Below, piece by piece: positions 1 to 8,675 of a stretch of DNA of 64,000 bases. The position numbers and the translations under genes were made by a program. The stretch lies in NCBI GenBank assembly GCA_905233825.1, contig CAJOFE010000008.1:62001-126000 (forward strand). The letters are read 5' to 3'. The notes under the pieces are model-generated. The model ran no database searches and was not told the origin of the DNA. It saw only the letters and a program-made list of their open reading frames with translations. The stretch's first letter is position 1. Each line of letters starts with the position of its first letter. The stretch is from an uncultured Prevotella sp. (GTDB lineage Bacteria; Bacteroidota; Bacteroidia; Bacteroidales; Bacteroidaceae).

Positions 1-1
1 T

Positions 2-907
2 GACAAGATGATGTTCTACAGCCGTCAGTCGCTTACCTTCGAGCGCGAGGAGGACTGGGGCTTCCGCACCACGCTGGCCCTCAAGCACGAGGAGAACGAG
101 GGAGCAGGCGAACTGTTCTTCGTACCTCTGAGCGAGAGCCCAGACAAGAATACATGGTCAAACTGGAGCCATCAGGACGTAGCATCTCCCACACCCTCTA
201 AGAAACTGCGCACCACTGAGTTGCGAGGCGAGATACGCTTTGCCCCTGGCGAAACCTTCATCAACACGAAGCAAAGACGCATGCCCGTCAATCTCGACGC
301 CCCCGTCATCACCCTCAGCCACACCATGGGACTCAAAGACTTCCTCGGTGGCGACTACAAGTACAACTACTCCGAGGCTACCATCTACAAGCGCTTCTGG
401 CTAAAGTCATGGGGCAAGATGGACTTCCAGGCCAAGGGCGGCATCCAGTGGAACAAGGTGCCCTTCCCACTGCTCATCATGCCCGAGACCAATCTGAGCT
501 ATATCATGCAGGACTACACCTTCACAGCCATCAACGACATGGAGTTCCTCAGCGATCGCTACGCCTCGGCCATGCTGCTCTGGGACATGAACGGCAAGCT
601 GTTCAACCGCATACCCCTGCTGCGCAAGCTGAAGTGGCGCGAGTGGTTCACCGTGAAATGCCTGTGGGGCGACCTCACCGACAAGAACAATCCCATGCTG
701 GCGCAGAACACCGGCGACCCCACGCTGATGTATTTCCCCGAGGGAGCCTACATCCTCGACCGTAAGGAGCCCTACTGGGAGGTGTCGGCAGGCATCCACA
801 ACATCTTCAAGATTATCCACGTGGAGTATGTGCGCCGTCTGAACTACAACCACTTGCCTACGGCTCACAAGCATGGCGTCCGCTTCATGATACGTATGAC
901 CTTCTAA
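2..907 (+). CDS. DUF5686-family outer-membrane protein, C-terminal part
   Basis: The reading frame is open from the first base of the window, so the N-terminus lies upstream; about 300 residues are visible. The sequence is rich in alternating aromatic and polar residues (for example YKYNYSEATIYKRFWL) and ends in the aromatic terminus RFMIRMTF, as expected for an outer-membrane beta-barrel. It matches my recollection of the C-terminal half of the Bacteroidetes DUF5686 family, whose N-terminus usually carries a carboxypeptidase-regulatory-like domain. Function is unknown. A GC-rich palindromic repeat follows the stop codon. Confidence 0.7.
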   Translation, partial: DKMMFYSRQSLTFEREEDWGFRTTLALKHEENEGAGELFFVPLSESPDKNTWSNWSHQDVASPTPSKKLRTTELRGEIRFAPGETFINTKQRRMPVNLDAPVITLSHTMGLKDFLGGDYKYNYSEATIYKRFWLKSWGKMDFQAKGGIQWNKVPFPLLIMPETNLSYIMQDYTFTAINDMEFLSDRYASAMLLWDMNGKLFNRIPLLRKLKWREWFTVKCLWGDLTDKNNPMLAQNTGDPTLMYFPEGAYILDRKEPYWEVSAGIHNIFKIIHVEYVRRLNYNHLPTAHKHGVRFMIRMTF

Positions 908-952
908 CCCCTAACTCATCCCCTTAGGGGGAAGGCTGGGAGGGGGCTCCAA
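908..952. repeat. GC-rich palindromic element, intergenic copy
   Basis: The stretch contains CCCCTTAGGGGGAAGG and GGGAGGGGGCTCC and lies between the DUF5686 gene and the GH2 gene. It is the same type of CCCCT...AGGGG hairpin element that appears in frame inside several genes further on (preA, mutY, the amidase, murF-alr, clpA). Here it forms nearly the whole intergenic spacer. Confidence 0.7.
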
Positions 953-964
953 TTCTTAATAAAA

Positions 965-3397
965 ATGACTACACGACGACTAACTCTCCTGACGGCAGCC
1001 CTGCTGCTCTCCCTGCTCACGATACAGGCTCGCGAGCGTACCAGTTTTGACAGAGAATGGCGTTTCATCCTTGCTGACTCTGCCCAGTATGCCAACTCCG
1101 ATTACAACGACCGTCATTGGCGCAAGCTCGACGTGCCCCACGACTGGGCCATCGAGGGCGACTTCTCAGCTGGCAATCCCAGCGGAGCCAGTGGTGGTGC
1201 GCTGCCTGGCGGGGTGGGGTGGTATCGCAAGAACCTCTGGCTGAATTTTGAGGTGCAGGAAGGGAAAAGCATCTACCTCGAGTTCGATGGTGTGTATATG
1301 AACTCCACCGTCTATGTCAATGGCAAGAAAGTGGGCAATCGTCCCTACGGCTACAGCTCGTTCGAGTACGACATTACACCTTACGTGGTGCGAGGCAAGA
1401 ACGTGGTCGCCGTGCGTGTGGATAACAGCGACCAGCCCAACTCGCGCTGGTATTCGGGCTGTGGCATCTATCGCCACGTGTGGCTCACGAAGACCCATCC
1501 CGTGCATGTGAAGCACTGGGGCGTGAATGTGCAGACCGAGATGAAGATGTATCAGGGCGAGGCGATGATCGAGGTAGAGTTAGAAAACCCCACAGGCCAG
1601 AAGGCACAGGTGGAGAATGCGCTGATTGACCGTGAGGGACGTGTGGTAGGCCGTTCAAAGGGTCTCAGGTCGAAGATGACCGTTCGCCGTCCCTGCAGCT
1701 GGTCGATAGCCAATCCCTATGTCTATACCCTCCGTACCGATGTGAAGGTGGGTGGCAAGGTGGTCGATAGCTACGAGACCACCACGGGCTTCCGTCGCTT
1801 CCGCTTTGACCCCGAGACGGGCTTCTCGCTCAACGGCGAGAACATCAAGATCAACGGTGTCTGCGAGCATCACGACTTCGGCTGCCTCGGCGCTGCCCTC
1901 TACGAAGATGCCCTCCACCGTAAGCTCACCAAGTTGAAGGCGATGGGCGTCAATGCCATCCGTTCCAGCCATAATCCTCCTGCTCCTGAGCTGTTGGCCA
2001 TGTGCGACACCATGGGCTTCATCGTCATGGATGAGAGCTTCGACATGTGGCGCCGTCGCAAGACACAGAACGACTATGCCCGTTTCTTCGACCAGTGGCA
2101 CGAGCGCGACCTTGCCGACCTCATCCGTCGCGACCGCAACCATCCCTGCATCCTCATGTGGTCCATAGGCAACGAAGTGCTGGAGCAGTGGAGCGATGCC
2201 CAGGCCGACACGCTGACGCTGGAGCAGGCCAACCTCATCCTCAATGCCGGCCACGATGCCTCGATGCTGGCCAAGGACGGCGAGCTCTCCGTGCAGAGCC
2301 TCATGACACAGCACCTTGCCGAGATCGTACGTCGCTACGACACCTCGCGCCCCATCACAGCAGGATGCCAGGAGCCCTCGCCCAACAACCACCTGTTCAA
2401 GAGTGGTGCCCTTGACATCATCGCCTTCAACTATCATCCCCAGTGGGCGAAGGACGTGCCGAAGAACTTCCCGGGTAAGCCCTTCCTCTTCAGCGAGAGC
2501 GTCAGCGCCCTGCAGACCCGTGGCTACTACATGATGCCCAGCGACTCCGTCTATAACGCTCCCGTGCAGTGGTGGATACCCTATACAGACCCCTCGTTCA
2601 TGTGCTCGGCCTACGACAACATGAAGGCATCGTGGGGCAACAGGCACGAGGAGATGTGGGATGCCGTCAAGCGCACGCCCCATTGTGGAGGACAGTTCAT
2701 CTGGACAGGCTTCGACTACATCGGCGAGCCCACGCCCTACGGCTTCCCAGCCCGTAGCTCCTACTTCGGCATCATCGACCTGGCAGGCTTCCCCAAGGAC
2801 GTATATTATATGTACCAGAGCGAGTGGACCAGCGACAAGCCCGTGCTCCACCTCTTCCCCCACTGGAACTGGATGCCCGGCCAGACCATCGACCTCTGGT
2901 GCTACTACAACCAGGCCGACGAGGTAGAGCTCTTCGTCAATGGAAAGAGCATGGGAGTGCATAGGAAAAAGAGTAATGAGAAACTGGATACGGATTACCA
3001 TGTGGGCTGGCGCGTGACGTTCGAGCCAGGAGAAATCAAGGCCGTCAGCCGCAAGAACGGGCAGACCGTTGCTGAGCAGACCATCCGCACGGCAGGCGCT
3101 CCCCACCACATCCGACTCTCCATCGACTATCAGGGCAGCCAGCTCACCTTCGTCAATGCCGAGGTGGTAGATAAGGACGGCAACCTCTGCCCCTGGGCCG
3201 AAGACCAGCTCTTCTTCACCACTGACGGCGATGCACATGTCATAGCCACCGACAATGGCTGTCAGACCTCTATGGAGCGCTTCACCTCGCCTCGTCGCAA
3301 GGCTTTCTTCGGCCGATGCATGGCCGTCGTCCGTGGACAGGGTACCGTGAAGGCACAGGCCTATAACCTTGGAAACACAGAAATTAATATTCAATAG
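965..3397 (+). CDS. Secreted glycoside hydrolase family 2 (beta-galactosidase-like)
   Basis: An 810-residue GH2 enzyme that hydrolyses a terminal beta-linked sugar, most likely beta-galactoside, in the periplasm or at the surface. A signal peptide (residues 1-22, ending IQA) precedes the GH2 sugar-binding jelly roll (about 25-190), an Ig-like domain (about 195-290) and the TIM barrel (about 295-600). The acid/base is E404 in SIGNEV and the likely nucleophile is E511 in FSESVSALQTRGYY. The remaining C-terminus fits DUF4982 and Ig-like domains. The family is certain, but substrate is not: related enzymes act on galactosides, glucuronides or mannosides. No SusCD pair is present nearby to indicate a substrate. 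Confidence 0.88.
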   Translation: MTTRRLTLLTAALLLSLLTIQARERTSFDREWRFILADSAQYANSDYNDRHWRKLDVPHDWAIEGDFSAGNPSGASGGALPGGVGWYRKNLWLNFEVQEGKSIYLEFDGVYMNSTVYVNGKKVGNRPYGYSSFEYDITPYVVRGKNVVAVRVDNSDQPNSRWYSGCGIYRHVWLTKTHPVHVKHWGVNVQTEMKMYQGEAMIEVELENPTGQKAQVENALIDREGRVVGRSKGLRSKMTVRRPCSWSIANPYVYTLRTDVKVGGKVVDSYETTTGFRRFRFDPETGFSLNGENIKINGVCEHHDFGCLGAALYEDALHRKLTKLKAMGVNAIRSSHNPPAPELLAMCDTMGFIVMDESFDMWRRRKTQNDYARFFDQWHERDLADLIRRDRNHPCILMWSIGNEVLEQWSDAQADTLTLEQANLILNAGHDASMLAKDGELSVQSLMTQHLAEIVRRYDTSRPITAGCQEPSPNNHLFKSGALDIIAFNYHPQWAKDVPKNFPGKPFLFSESVSALQTRGYYMMPSDSVYNAPVQWWIPYTDPSFMCSAYDNMKASWGNRHEEMWDAVKRTPHCGGQFIWTGFDYIGEPTPYGFPARSSYFGIIDLAGFPKDVYYMYQSEWTSDKPVLHLFPHWNWMPGQTIDLWCYYNQADEVELFVNGKSMGVHRKKSNEKLDTDYHVGWRVTFEPGEIKAVSRKNGQTVAEQTIRTAGAPHHIRLSIDYQGSQLTFVNAEVVDKDGNLCPWAEDQLFFTTDGDAHVIATDNGCQTSMERFTSPRRKAFFGRCMAVVRGQGTVKAQAYNLGNTEINIQ

Positions 3398-3421
3398 ACA
3401 GAATCATAAATGAAGGAGAAT

Positions 3422-3928
3422 ATGAAAGTAAAAACATTGTTTACGCTGCTGTTGCTATGGGCAATGGCAGTGGGGGCATGGGCAGAAAATCAGGGTACTT
3501 TGTATGTCCACCTGAAGGATGGCAGCAAGGTGCAGTTCCTGCTGCCAGTGCACAAGCCTGTGGTCAGTTGCGCCAATGGCTACCTGTCGGTTTCTTATCA
3601 AGAATATGGCAGAGAGGACTTTGTGGCATTTGAGCGCGACGAAGTAGAGAACCTGACGGTGGGAATGAGCGATGCCAATGCCGTTGAAGACGTGCAGAAA
3701 GAGGACGACCAGCGCATCGTGTTCGACCTGACCCGTACGGGCGTGGTGCGCGTAAGCGGACTTCTGCCTACTGACCGTCTGCAGGTGTTCAGCCTCGATG
3801 GAAAGCGTGTCGGTGCAGACATAAGTCGCCACGAGGGTGAGGCTGTCGTTGATCTGAGCCAGGCGCCACGTGGCATTTACTTGGTGAGTGTGTCCCAGCG
3901 TTTTACCTTTAAACTGATGAAGCCATGA
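3422..3928 (+). CDS. Small secreted protein with T9SS-like C-terminus
   Basis: About 168 residues with a clear signal peptide ending in VGAWA. I chose the ATG at 3422 because AAGGAG lies just upstream, although an in-frame ATG at 3410 would also work. The first half contains the phrase LYVHLKDGSKVQF, resembling the LHMKDGT phrase in the protein encoded two genes downstream. The C-terminal half (VFDLTRTGVVRVSGL...LQVFSLDGKRV...APRGIYLVSVSQRFTFKLMKP) resembles the type A sorting or anchoring domain of type IX secretion substrates. It overlaps the next gene by ATGA, implying translational coupling. Function is unknown. Confidence 0.6.
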   Translation: MKVKTLFTLLLLWAMAVGAWAENQGTLYVHLKDGSKVQFLLPVHKPVVSCANGYLSVSYQEYGREDFVAFERDEVENLTVGMSDANAVEDVQKEDDQRIVFDLTRTGVVRVSGLLPTDRLQVFSLDGKRVGADISRHEGEAVVDLSQAPRGIYLVSVSQRFTFKLMKP

Positions 3929-5763
3929 AGAAACTGTTATGCGCTATTGCCGTAGTGGCACTATGTGTGCCCGCTGCAGCCCAGCAATATATTATTGTTG
4001 ATGACGAATTGCCCATATTGGCTTCCGATGTGGATCAGATTACATACGAACAGGATAGCCAGTTTGAAGCTCATCTGCTGCCTAGCCTCCTGGCTGCCGA
4101 CCCCAAGACAAAGCTTTTCAGTGATGCCCTGCAACTGACAGGACTGGATGAGACGCTGAGCAATTATATCTATGCCGACTATCAGGCTCCCTCTCGTTAT
4201 TACTATTATAAGGCCCATGTCAGAAACGAAGTGGCAATTTACAATGCTCAACGCTTCAAGAACTTCACGATGTTTGTCGAGACCGACGATGCCTTAGCAG
4301 CTCATGGCATCATCACTCTCGACCAGTTGAAGGCCTATGCCAAGCAGGTCTATGACGAGGCATTTCCAGAAGATGCCAGTGTGACCGACCCCAAGGACCG
4401 TCGCAACTCGCTGAACCGTTTCGTGGCCTACCACATCCTGCCTCACGGCAGCACCTACTGGTTCCTGACGTTTTATGACGGTAAGATGACAGAAAAGTTC
4501 GTTGATACGGATATGACCGACATCAACACATGGTATGCCACGCTGATGCCCCACGCCTCGCTGAAGTGCAGCTATCCGATGGGTAACGAAAGGGGAATCT
4601 TCCTGAACCGTAGCGGACTGAAAGACGGCCCCGACAAGTATGGGAAGCAGGTGCGAGGAGCGAAGGTCGTGCCTGCTAACACCGACCCTGACGATCCGTT
4701 CACGCAGCAAGCATTCAATGGCTACTATTTCTACATCGACGACATCCTGACCTACGACACATCGACCCAAGAACAGTTGGGAGGTGAGCTCTGGCGCGTG
4801 GATTTCAAAACCCTTTCGCCCGACATCATGAACAATGCAGTGGAGCTGAGGGGCAATTATCTGGTGGATGATGATCTCTATAACGCCGATTTGAGTGGCA
4901 AGAACGGACGTAACTATACCTATAGTTGGGACTGCATGGAGAATATCACCGGTGAAGATATAAGGGTACAGTTAGTTGCTCGCAGGGCGCATGCCGAGTT
5001 TTGGTGTTGGCAAGGCGACGAGGTTGATCTGTTTGGCAACGGAGGTTCCGTCAACATCAAGCTACCCCCATTGCCTGCTGGTGAATGGGAAATTAGAATG
5101 GGAACCAATGCTCTAGAAACACGACCCAGCATGAGAGTCTATCTGAACGGACAGGTGACCATAGATTCACTCGGTATGACTCATAACTATTATGGTGCCG
5201 AGATACCTTTCAACGAGATATCCATAAAGAATGAAATCCTCGACTACATGGCTCAGCATTTCTTCCAGGTTACGCCACAAAACGGTGGATGGTTCTTGGT
5301 GACCGACCTCACGACTGGCGAACAGATATTGTTGCCTCAGGATCCATTTAACTTGTATGAGTCGACTGTGGCATCTGAAAGGCGATATAGAGGCTTTTTG
5401 GCGAGCGAGCAGGATATTTACTCATTCGTTGGTACGGATCCGGCAACAGGAGACAATCTTAACTGGAACGACCGTGCCGGCAATTATCGCGAACAGGCCA
5501 AGAACGATGTCCTCGCCATGTTACCCAAAGTAATGAAAGGTCCGCGTGAGTGTCTGTACTTCACGTCATCTGGTAATGCCCAGTCTTTCTATGATGATTA
5601 TAGTGGTACTATTGTGAGGTATCCGTTAGGTCGGATTCAGACAGACGGAAAGAGCGACAACTACCTGAAGCTGGAGTATCTGCCAGTCCGCATAGGCTCC
5701 AACAACGAACTGATGCTCGACTATTTCGAATTTGTACCCAAGTCGCTTTGGGATCAAGAATAA
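3925..5763 (+). CDS. Secreted FAS1 (fasciclin)-like protein
   Basis: A 612-residue protein with signal peptide (MKKLLCAIAVVALCVPAAAQ). Residues about 45-180 fit a fasciclin fold: LLAADPKTKLFSDALQLTG, then FTMFVETDDAL and FVAYHILPHGS in the order of the FAS1 H1 and H2 conserved boxes. The remainder is unrecognised. FAS1 domains mediate adhesion or protein-protein contact, so a surface role is inferred. It overlaps the preceding gene by 4 nt and is 21 nt from the next, so the three secreted proteins are probably co-expressed. Confidence 0.55.
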   Translation: MKKLLCAIAVVALCVPAAAQQYIIVDDELPILASDVDQITYEQDSQFEAHLLPSLLAADPKTKLFSDALQLTGLDETLSNYIYADYQAPSRYYYYKAHVRNEVAIYNAQRFKNFTMFVETDDALAAHGIITLDQLKAYAKQVYDEAFPEDASVTDPKDRRNSLNRFVAYHILPHGSTYWFLTFYDGKMTEKFVDTDMTDINTWYATLMPHASLKCSYPMGNERGIFLNRSGLKDGPDKYGKQVRGAKVVPANTDPDDPFTQQAFNGYYFYIDDILTYDTSTQEQLGGELWRVDFKTLSPDIMNNAVELRGNYLVDDDLYNADLSGKNGRNYTYSWDCMENITGEDIRVQLVARRAHAEFWCWQGDEVDLFGNGGSVNIKLPPLPAGEWEIRMGTNALETRPSMRVYLNGQVTIDSLGMTHNYYGAEIPFNEISIKNEILDYMAQHFFQVTPQNGGWFLVTDLTTGEQILLPQDPFNLYESTVASERRYRGFLASEQDIYSFVGTDPATGDNLNWNDRAGNYREQAKNDVLAMLPKVMKGPRECLYFTSSGNAQSFYDDYSGTIVRYPLGRIQTDGKSDNYLKLEYLPVRIGSNNELMLDYFEFVPKSLWDQE

Positions 5764-5784
5764 AAGAAAAGGAGGAAACAAGAT

Positions 5785-7119
5785 ATGAAGACAAGAAATA
5801 TCCTATTCGCAATAGCCCTCTTGGGTAATGTGACTTGCGCTTTGGCCCAGGACGTAACCATCCTCCACATGAAGGACGGCACCACCCGTCGCTACGTCAA
5901 TGGCGTGAAAGGACTCACTACCATCCGTTTCTATGAGTTCTCCGATGCCGATGCCCCTGCCCCTAGCTTCACGACGACACACGGCAACGGTTATCAGGCA
6001 GAATGGAGCGTCAGCGAGGTGTGGCATATCGACGGGAAGTATGTCGTCGGCGTGAACTGGGAAGACGACGTGGCTGCCAACTTCCAGGCTCGTCACGGCC
6101 TGTGCTTCGGCACAAAACCCAACCTCACCATAGACAACTGCGACCAGAAGGCTTATGCTGCCGATTCGGAACTTCCCATCCACTCCATGCTGATTGGCGA
6201 GGAGGCTCCTACGAACGACGTACGCATCGATACACCATTAGAGCCTGGCAAGACCTACTATTATCGCACTTTCGCAGAAGGAAAAGCCGAAGCGGGAGGA
6301 CTGGAGAAAACAGTCATGTTCTATGGCACAGAACGCAGCTTCCGCGTGCCTCACGTCATGGCCGACTTCGGGTATTTCCCCACTCCTCAGGGCACAGAGG
6401 CAGCAATGGCCGCTTTCGCTGCACATTTCCCTGCCGATGTCACTCCACCCACATGGGAGCAGATAGAGCCGCTGTGGAACCTGTGGCGTGCCAGCGACGA
6501 AGGTCAGCAGACCGACATCTCAGCATCTGTCACCACAGCGACCTTTGACGACGGTACGGGCTATCGCATCAACAGCATCCCCAACGAGTTCTATACATGG
6601 ATCGTCAGTCGCGAGGTCGTCATTGACGCTTTGGACGGGATTGCCGAGCTGTCGCAAGCAACAGATGCCAATGGGGAAACGATAGACACATGGTCTCCGG
6701 AATTAATCAGCAACGTCGATGCATCATGGGGTGTGCCTGGCAACAGGTACGTGCGTTTCGTTCCTCTTCGTAATTCGATCAATCATCATGTCGTCTATCG
6801 CAGCAACGAGGTCGTGCCTGGAACACCTTATGAGGTCATAATCGTGTTTGCACCCGAGACGGTCGATCCAGAACCTTTACCTACAAAAGTGCGAGTGACT
6901 GCCAATGCTATTGGATCAACGAAAAGCGAGACGTTGATGAAAGCAACGGATATTCCTGCCGATGTGACAACCACCATGCAGGTGGCAGAGAAATATAGCG
7001 TTTCCTCGGCTGGTATTGACTTGAAGATTGATACCCGAGTCTCTTCGTCGTCAGCTTCGACTCAGTACAACCGCATCGTGCGCATAGCAGAAATCCGGCT
7101 CAAGCCTGTTCTGGAATAG
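5785..7119 (+). CDS. Secreted protein of unknown function
   Basis: A 444-residue protein with signal peptide (ending ALAQ). After the signal sits VTILHMKDGTTRRY, similar to a phrase in the small secreted protein two genes upstream, then a stretch resembling a fibronectin-like domain (PLEPGKTYYYRTFAEG, about 150-165). The C-terminal 90 residues form an apparent beta-sandwich. I do not recognise an enzyme motif. It is the last gene of the three-gene secreted operon and is convergent with preA. Composition matches its neighbours. Confidence 0.5.
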   Translation: MKTRNILFAIALLGNVTCALAQDVTILHMKDGTTRRYVNGVKGLTTIRFYEFSDADAPAPSFTTTHGNGYQAEWSVSEVWHIDGKYVVGVNWEDDVAANFQARHGLCFGTKPNLTIDNCDQKAYAADSELPIHSMLIGEEAPTNDVRIDTPLEPGKTYYYRTFAEGKAEAGGLEKTVMFYGTERSFRVPHVMADFGYFPTPQGTEAAMAAFAAHFPADVTPPTWEQIEPLWNLWRASDEGQQTDISASVTTATFDDGTGYRINSIPNEFYTWIVSREVVIDALDGIAELSQATDANGETIDTWSPELISNVDASWGVPGNRYVRFVPLRNSINHHVVYRSNEVVPGTPYEVIIVFAPETVDPEPLPTKVRVTANAIGSTKSETLMKATDIPADVTTTMQVAEKYSVSSAGIDLKIDTRVSSSSASTQYNRIVRIAEIRLKPVLE

Positions 7120-7166
7120 ATAACAGACAGTCAGGCGCGCCGCCGCGTTGTCGTGCCCTTGCATTT

Positions 7167-8642
7167 TCATTCCTTCTTGTCCTTCTTCGGGATGCGATTC
7201 GTGAGGCCGATGGCTCCTGTGGGGCAGACGAGGCGGCAGAGGTGGCAGCCTACGCACTTAGTGCCGACGATGCGGGGCTGGCGGCTATCGTAGTCGAAGG
7301 CAATGGCCTGATGACCACCGTCCTGACAGGAGATGTAGCAGCGCCCACAGCCGATGCAACGCTCACGGTCGATCTTTGGATAGACGATGGTTTCGCGGTC
7401 GAGGTCGGAGGGCTTCACGAAGCGGGGCAGTTGTTCGCCAATAAGGTCGTCGAGGTGCTCGATGCCACGCTCGGCCATATAGGTCTGCAGGCCGAGGATG
7501 AGGTCGTCGATGATGCGGTAGCCATACTGCATGACGGCTGTGCACACCTGCACGTTGCGACAGCCCAACTGCAGGAACTCGAGGGCGTCGCGCCAGGTCT
7601 CGATGCCGCCTATGCCGCTCAGCTCCACTGGTTTGCCATGGGAACCGTTGATGACGGGATCCATGGACATCTCGAGGATATAGCGCAGGGCGATGGGCTT
7701 CACGGCTCGTCCGGAGTAGCCGGAGAGGGTCTGCTTGCCGCTGACCTCGGCCTCGGGGCTCATGGTGACGCTCTTGATGGTGTTGATGGCTGAGATGGCA
7801 TCGGCACCGGCAAAGTAGGCACCCATGGCAGGACGGGTGATCTGCGTGATGTTGGGCGTCATCTTCGGGATGACGGGAATCTTTACGCTGCGCTTCACGT
7901 AGGAGGTGTAGAAATTGACCAGCTCGGGATCCTGTCCGATGTCGCTGCCCATGCCGGCGAGGCGCATCTGGGGGCAGGAGAAGTTCAGCTCGACGGCATC
8001 GCAGCCTGCATCCTCGGCCATCTTGGCCAGCTCGATCCACTCTTCCTCGAACTGTCCCATGATAGAGGCGATGACAATCTTCGAGGGGTAGTTCTGTTTC
8101 AGGCGGCGCAAGATGTCGAAATCGACGTCGTAGGGGTTTTCTGACAGCTGCTCCATGTTGCGGAAGCCTGCAAACGTCGTACCGTCTTTCACGGCATCGA
8201 AGCGTGGTGACACCTCGTTGATGTCCTGCTTGCAGATGGTCTTGTAGAATACGCCTGCCCATCCGGCTTCGAAGGCCCGTGCCACCATGTCGTAGTTGGT
8301 GCAGACGGCAGAAGAGGCGAGGAAGAACGGGTTCTCGCAGGGGATGCCGCAGAAGGTGATTTCCAACCCACCTCGGACCTCTCCCTTGCAGGAGGGGCTG
8401 GGGACCAGTAGCTCGCGAATGCGGATGGGCTGATCGTAGTGTATGCAGGCCTGTTCAGCACGCTCGAGGTCGGCATCGGTGCAGTCGGCTGTCCAGCGCC
8501 AGACATTCTTCGCGTTGTCGAAACGGATAGCACGGATGGCGCGCGCCACGTCGCCTTTACCGCATGCCTTGGTGCAGGGAGCGTCTTCGCACAGCAGGCA
8601 GCGAGCAGCCTCTTCACGGATGTTAAGTCTTTGCTGTCTCAT
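7167..8642 (-). CDS. preA: NAD-dependent dihydropyrimidine dehydrogenase, PreA type
   Basis: A 491-residue flavo-iron-sulfur enzyme that reduces uracil/thymine or acts in the reverse direction. The N-terminal helical Fe-S domain carries C15, C18, C23 and C27 as in PreT/DPD. The dihydroorotate dehydrogenase-like FMN barrel follows, with the DPD-type active-site region ELNFSCPQM and GQDPELV. Two C-terminal 4Fe-4S motifs (CIGCGRCYISC and CVGCHLCRLVC) end the protein. The FAD/NADPH part of PreT is absent here. Residues about 80-93 (PSPSCKGEVRGGLE) are encoded by a GC-rich palindromic repeat inserted between the N-terminal domain and the barrel without breaking the frame. Confidence 0.85.
   Translation of the reverse strand: MRQQRLNIREEAARCLLCEDAPCTKACGKGDVARAIRAIRFDNAKNVWRWTADCTDADLERAEQACIHYDQPIRIRELLVPSPSCKGEVRGGLEITFCGIPCENPFFLASSAVCTNYDMVARAFEAGWAGVFYKTICKQDINEVSPRFDAVKDGTTFAGFRNMEQLSENPYDVDFDILRRLKQNYPSKIVIASIMGQFEEEWIELAKMAEDAGCDAVELNFSCPQMRLAGMGSDIGQDPELVNFYTSYVKRSVKIPVIPKMTPNITQITRPAMGAYFAGADAISAINTIKSVTMSPEAEVSGKQTLSGYSGRAVKPIALRYILEMSMDPVINGSHGKPVELSGIGGIETWRDALEFLQLGCRNVQVCTAVMQYGYRIIDDLILGLQTYMAERGIEHLDDLIGEQLPRFVKPSDLDRETIVYPKIDRERCIGCGRCYISCQDGGHQAIAFDYDSRQPRIVGTKCVGCHLCRLVCPTGAIGLTNRIPKKDKKE
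8364..8405. repeat. GC-rich palindromic element inside preA
   Basis: The plus strand contains CCTCGGACCTCTCCCTTGCA followed by GGAGGGGCTGGGGAC, matching the CCTCTCC...GGAGGGGCTGGGG pattern of the intergenic copies. It keeps the reading frame and encodes a Pro/Ser/Gly-rich linker. Confidence 0.75.
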
Positions 8643-8675
8643 AGGGTCAATGGTATTTATAGTTTGTATGGTTTG

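Noticed and set aside
1655..3394. A 579-codon open frame on the minus strand opposite the GH2 gene
   Set aside because: It mirrors a well-conserved enzyme gene on the plus strand and has no recognisable protein features; long antisense frames are common in GC-rich genes.
7167..8642. Frameshift or pseudogene in preA because of the Pro/Ser-rich segment
   Set aside because: The frame is intact and all Fe-S and flavin motifs are present; the segment is an in-frame repeat insertion.
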